Below are positions 62,355 to 64,000 of a stretch of DNA of 64,000 nt, piece by piece. Numbering within the stretch: position 1 is the stretch's first letter; each line of letters begins with the position of its first letter. Both the position numbers and the translations under genes were made by a program. The notes under the pieces were generated by a model. The model did not search any database, had not been told where the DNA came from, and saw only the letters and a program-made list of their open reading frames with translations. The stretch is from positions 62,001-126,000 of the forward strand of contig JBCDAU010000007.1 in the NCBI GenBank assembly GCA_039185015.1, in the 5' to 3' direction. This stretch comes from JBCBSZ01 sp039185015. GTDB lineage: Bacteria; Actinomycetota; Acidimicrobiia; Acidimicrobiales; Poriferisodalaceae.

Positions 62355-63256
62355 CCCTTCAGGCCCGACGAGGCCACGGATTGCACGAACCACTTCTGGA
62401 AGACCAGGTAGAGCGCCAGCACCGGCATCGTCATGACGGCGGCGAAGGCGAACACGTCACCGAAGGGCACCTGGGGGTCGACGAACAGCACCTGCATGGC
62501 GACGGGCAGCGGCCGCACCTCGGGGCCGCGCGTGACCATCAGGGGCCAGAAGAACGAGCCCCACACGAACAGCGCCTGCAGGATGCCGACCGTCGCGAAC
62601 GCGGGCTTCGAGAGCGGGACGATGATGCGGCGGTAGATCGTCCACCGGCTCGCTCCGTCGATGAGCGCCGCCTCCTCGATCTCCTTCGGGAGCCCGATGA
62701 AGGCTTGGTAGAAGAGGAAGATGAAGAAGGGGTTCGCCACGAACGGCACGATCTGGACGTGGTAGGTGTCGAGCCAACCGAGCCGGTTGACGATGAGCAG
62801 CAGCGGCACCGACACGCTCTGGAACGGCACGATCATGAGGGCGACGATGAAGCCGAGCACGACGTTGCGCCCGATCCACTGGAGGCGGGCGAGCGCGTAG
62901 GCGCACATCGAGTTCACGACCAGGCCGAGCCCGACGGTCACGACGGTGATCAACGCGCTGTTGAACAGCGCCCGGGTGACGCCGTCCCGGTCGAAGATGT
63001 CCGCGTAGTTCTCGAAGGAGAACGCACGAGGGATGAAGGCCCAGATGGTCCGCTGGTCGGCGATGATCTGCGTCTCGTTCGGTTGGAGCGAGAGCACGAT
63101 CATCGCGACGACCGGGAAGACGAAGAACACCGCGAGCAGGGTCATCCCCGCGTAGGTGATGAGTCGGCCGATCAGGACGCGCCGACGGTTCGCCGCCGCG
63201 GCCTCATGCTCGAGGGCCGGGCTGGTCACGGGTTCGGACGAGGTCGTCGCGGTCAT
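62351..63256 (-). CDS. Carbohydrate ABC transporter permease (MalG type)
   Basis: 301 aa, six membrane helices. EAA loop EEAALIDGASRWTIYRRIIVPLSKP contacts the ATPase. Second permease of the sugar importer; overlaps the first by 1 bp (TGATG) and the GH32 gene by 4 bp. Confidence 0.93.
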   Translation of the reverse strand: MTATTSSEPVTSPALEHEAAAANRRRVLIGRLITYAGMTLLAVFFVFPVVAMIVLSLQPNETQIIADQRTIWAFIPRAFSFENYADIFDRDGVTRALFNSALITVVTVGLGLVVNSMCAYALARLQWIGRNVVLGFIVALMIVPFQSVSVPLLLIVNRLGWLDTYHVQIVPFVANPFFIFLFYQAFIGLPKEIEEAALIDGASRWTIYRRIIVPLSKPAFATVGILQALFVWGSFFWPLMVTRGPEVRPLPVAMQVLFVDPQVPFGDVFAFAAVMTMPVLALYLVFQKWFVQSVASSGLKG

Positions 63257-64000
63257 CAGGCGATCTCCCGCTCTTCACGGAGCAACCGTCGCTGCGCGAA
63301 GGCAACGATCAACACCAGCACGAAGTAGAAGACGCCGAGGGCCGAGCCGAGGCCGACCTGGCCCTGGCGGAAGCCGAAGGTGATAAGTCGCAGGATCATC
63401 GTCTGGGTCGCGTCCTGCGGGCCGCCCTGGGTCATGATCTCGACCTGGTCGAAGAGCGCGAAGGCCAGGATCGTGGTCGAGAGGACGACGAAGATCGTCG
63501 TGTTCTTCAGCTGTGGGACGGTCACGTAGCGGAACTGCTGCCAGGTCGACGCTCCGTCGATGCGGGCCGCCTCGTAGAGGCTGTTGGGGATGGCCTGGAG
63601 CCCGGCGAGGTAGATGACCATCTGGAAGCCGACGCCCTGCCAGATCGACATGATGATGATCGCCGCCCTGGCGCCGTTCTGGTCGAGCACCCAGTTCAGG
63701 AAGCCGAACCGCTCGGGCGTGAGGAAGCCGAAGGAGACCGTGTCGAGCACGGCGTTGATGAGGCCGCTGGTCGGGTTGAAGAAGAAGGTCCACATCACGG
63801 CGACCACGACCATCGTGACGGCGACCGGAGCGAAGTAGATCGTCCGGAAGACGTTGCGGAACCGGAGCTTCTGGTTCACGAGGACGGCGAGTCCGAGGGC
63901 GAAGGCCGTCTGCACCGGGACCACGACCAGCACGAAGATGGCGTTGAAGATGAGGCCGGAGCGGAAGCTCTCGTCCTCGAACAGCCGTCGGTAGTTCCGG
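63256..64000 (-). CDS. Carbohydrate ABC transporter permease (MalF type), 5' part missing
   Basis: The frame stays open to the right edge (RNYRRLFEDESFRSGLIFNAIFVLVVVPV upstream of the first in-window GTG), so the start is outside. EAA loop YEAARIDGASTWQQFRYVTVPQLK. First permease of the importer; the substrate-binding protein gene should lie to the right. Confidence 0.92.
   Translation of the reverse strand, partial: RNYRRLFEDESFRSGLIFNAIFVLVVVPVQTAFALGLAVLVNQKLRFRNVFRTIYFAPVAVTMVVVAVMWTFFFNPTSGLINAVLDTVSFGFLTPERFGFLNWVLDQNGARAAIIIMSIWQGVGFQMVIYLAGLQAIPNSLYEAARIDGASTWQQFRYVTVPQLKNTTIFVVLSTTILAFALFDQVEIMTQGGPQDATQTMILRLITFGFRQGQVGLGSALGVFYFVLVLIVAFAQRRLLREEREIA

Overview
ORGANISM. The window is high-GC bacterial DNA with dense genes, many GTG/TTG starts and many stop/start overlaps (ATGA, GTGA, TGATG). 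The gene set (HelD-type RNA polymerase factor, GAP-family membrane protein, DUF6159 protein, SAM-I/IV-type riboswitch before metX, orphan Flp-pilus CpaB/CpaE-like genes, F420/FMN luciferase-like oxidoreductase) points to an actinomycetote. Acidimicrobiia is my best guess, but this is inference. About twenty genes have a TANNNT hexamer 6-8 nt before the start codon, which suggests widespread leaderless transcription. LAYOUT. 1-5.2 kb: 3' part of a sulfatase, CpaE/CpaB-like pair, small HTH protein, HAD phosphatase, PLP dehydratase. 5.4-9.2 kb: DEAD-box helicase overlapping an orphan N6-methyltransferase-like gene, then two small proteins. 9.26-11.8 kb: SAM riboswitch, metX, PLP sulfhydrylase. 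11.8-15.0 kb: membrane protein, a catalytically degenerate aldo/keto reductase divergent from an Fpg/Nei glycosylase, two small proteins. 15.06-17.44 kb: tRNA-Gly(GCC) carrying a 2.3-kb inserted element bounded by identical 45-bp repeats; it encodes an unknown protein and an XRE-ImmA/IrrE metalloprotease behind a 32-bp near-perfect palindrome, with no integrase. 17.5-24 kb: M14 peptidase, EEP hydrolase, SulP transporter, GAP protein, GNAT, cupin, luciferase-like oxidoreductase. 24.0-28.5 kb: four-gene molybdenum hydroxylase operon. 28.5-32.5 kb: Fe-S photolyase-like protein, NUDIX, HelD. 32.5-35.2 kb: MerR regulator and Cu+-type P1B ATPase, each behind a matching MerR-type operator. 35.2-44.5 kb: signalling cluster with a receiver-PAS-GGDEF-EAL protein, a 1292-aa CheB-CheR-PAS-histidine kinase plus receiver, and a bacteriophytochrome kinase plus receiver. 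44.6-49 kb: PLP decarboxylase, ArsR, ArsI-like lyase, transglutaminase-like protein, trehalose-phosphate synthase. 49-54.9 kb: phosphotransferase, hydrolase, tRNA-Cys, lipoproteins, lipid kinase, tRNA-Val. 55-60 kb: AIM24 protein, LiaF-like protein, DUF971, quinone oxidoreductase, histidine phosphatase, divergent VOC/TetR pair with tandem operators. 60-64 kb: sugar ABC permeases, GH32 hydrolase and 2-hydroxyacid dehydrogenase, running off the right edge. HOW THE GENES WORK TOGETHER. Clear functional units are methionine synthesis under SAM control, copper (or other metal) efflux, arsenic response, a Mo-hydroxylase operon, fructoside uptake and hydrolysis, and a light/chemoreceptor/c-di-GMP signalling block. 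The most unusual items are the integrase-less tRNA-Gly element with its unknown-protein/ImmA pair, the signalling cluster, the aldo/keto reductase that has lost its whole catalytic tetrad, and the metal-sensor/pump mismatch.
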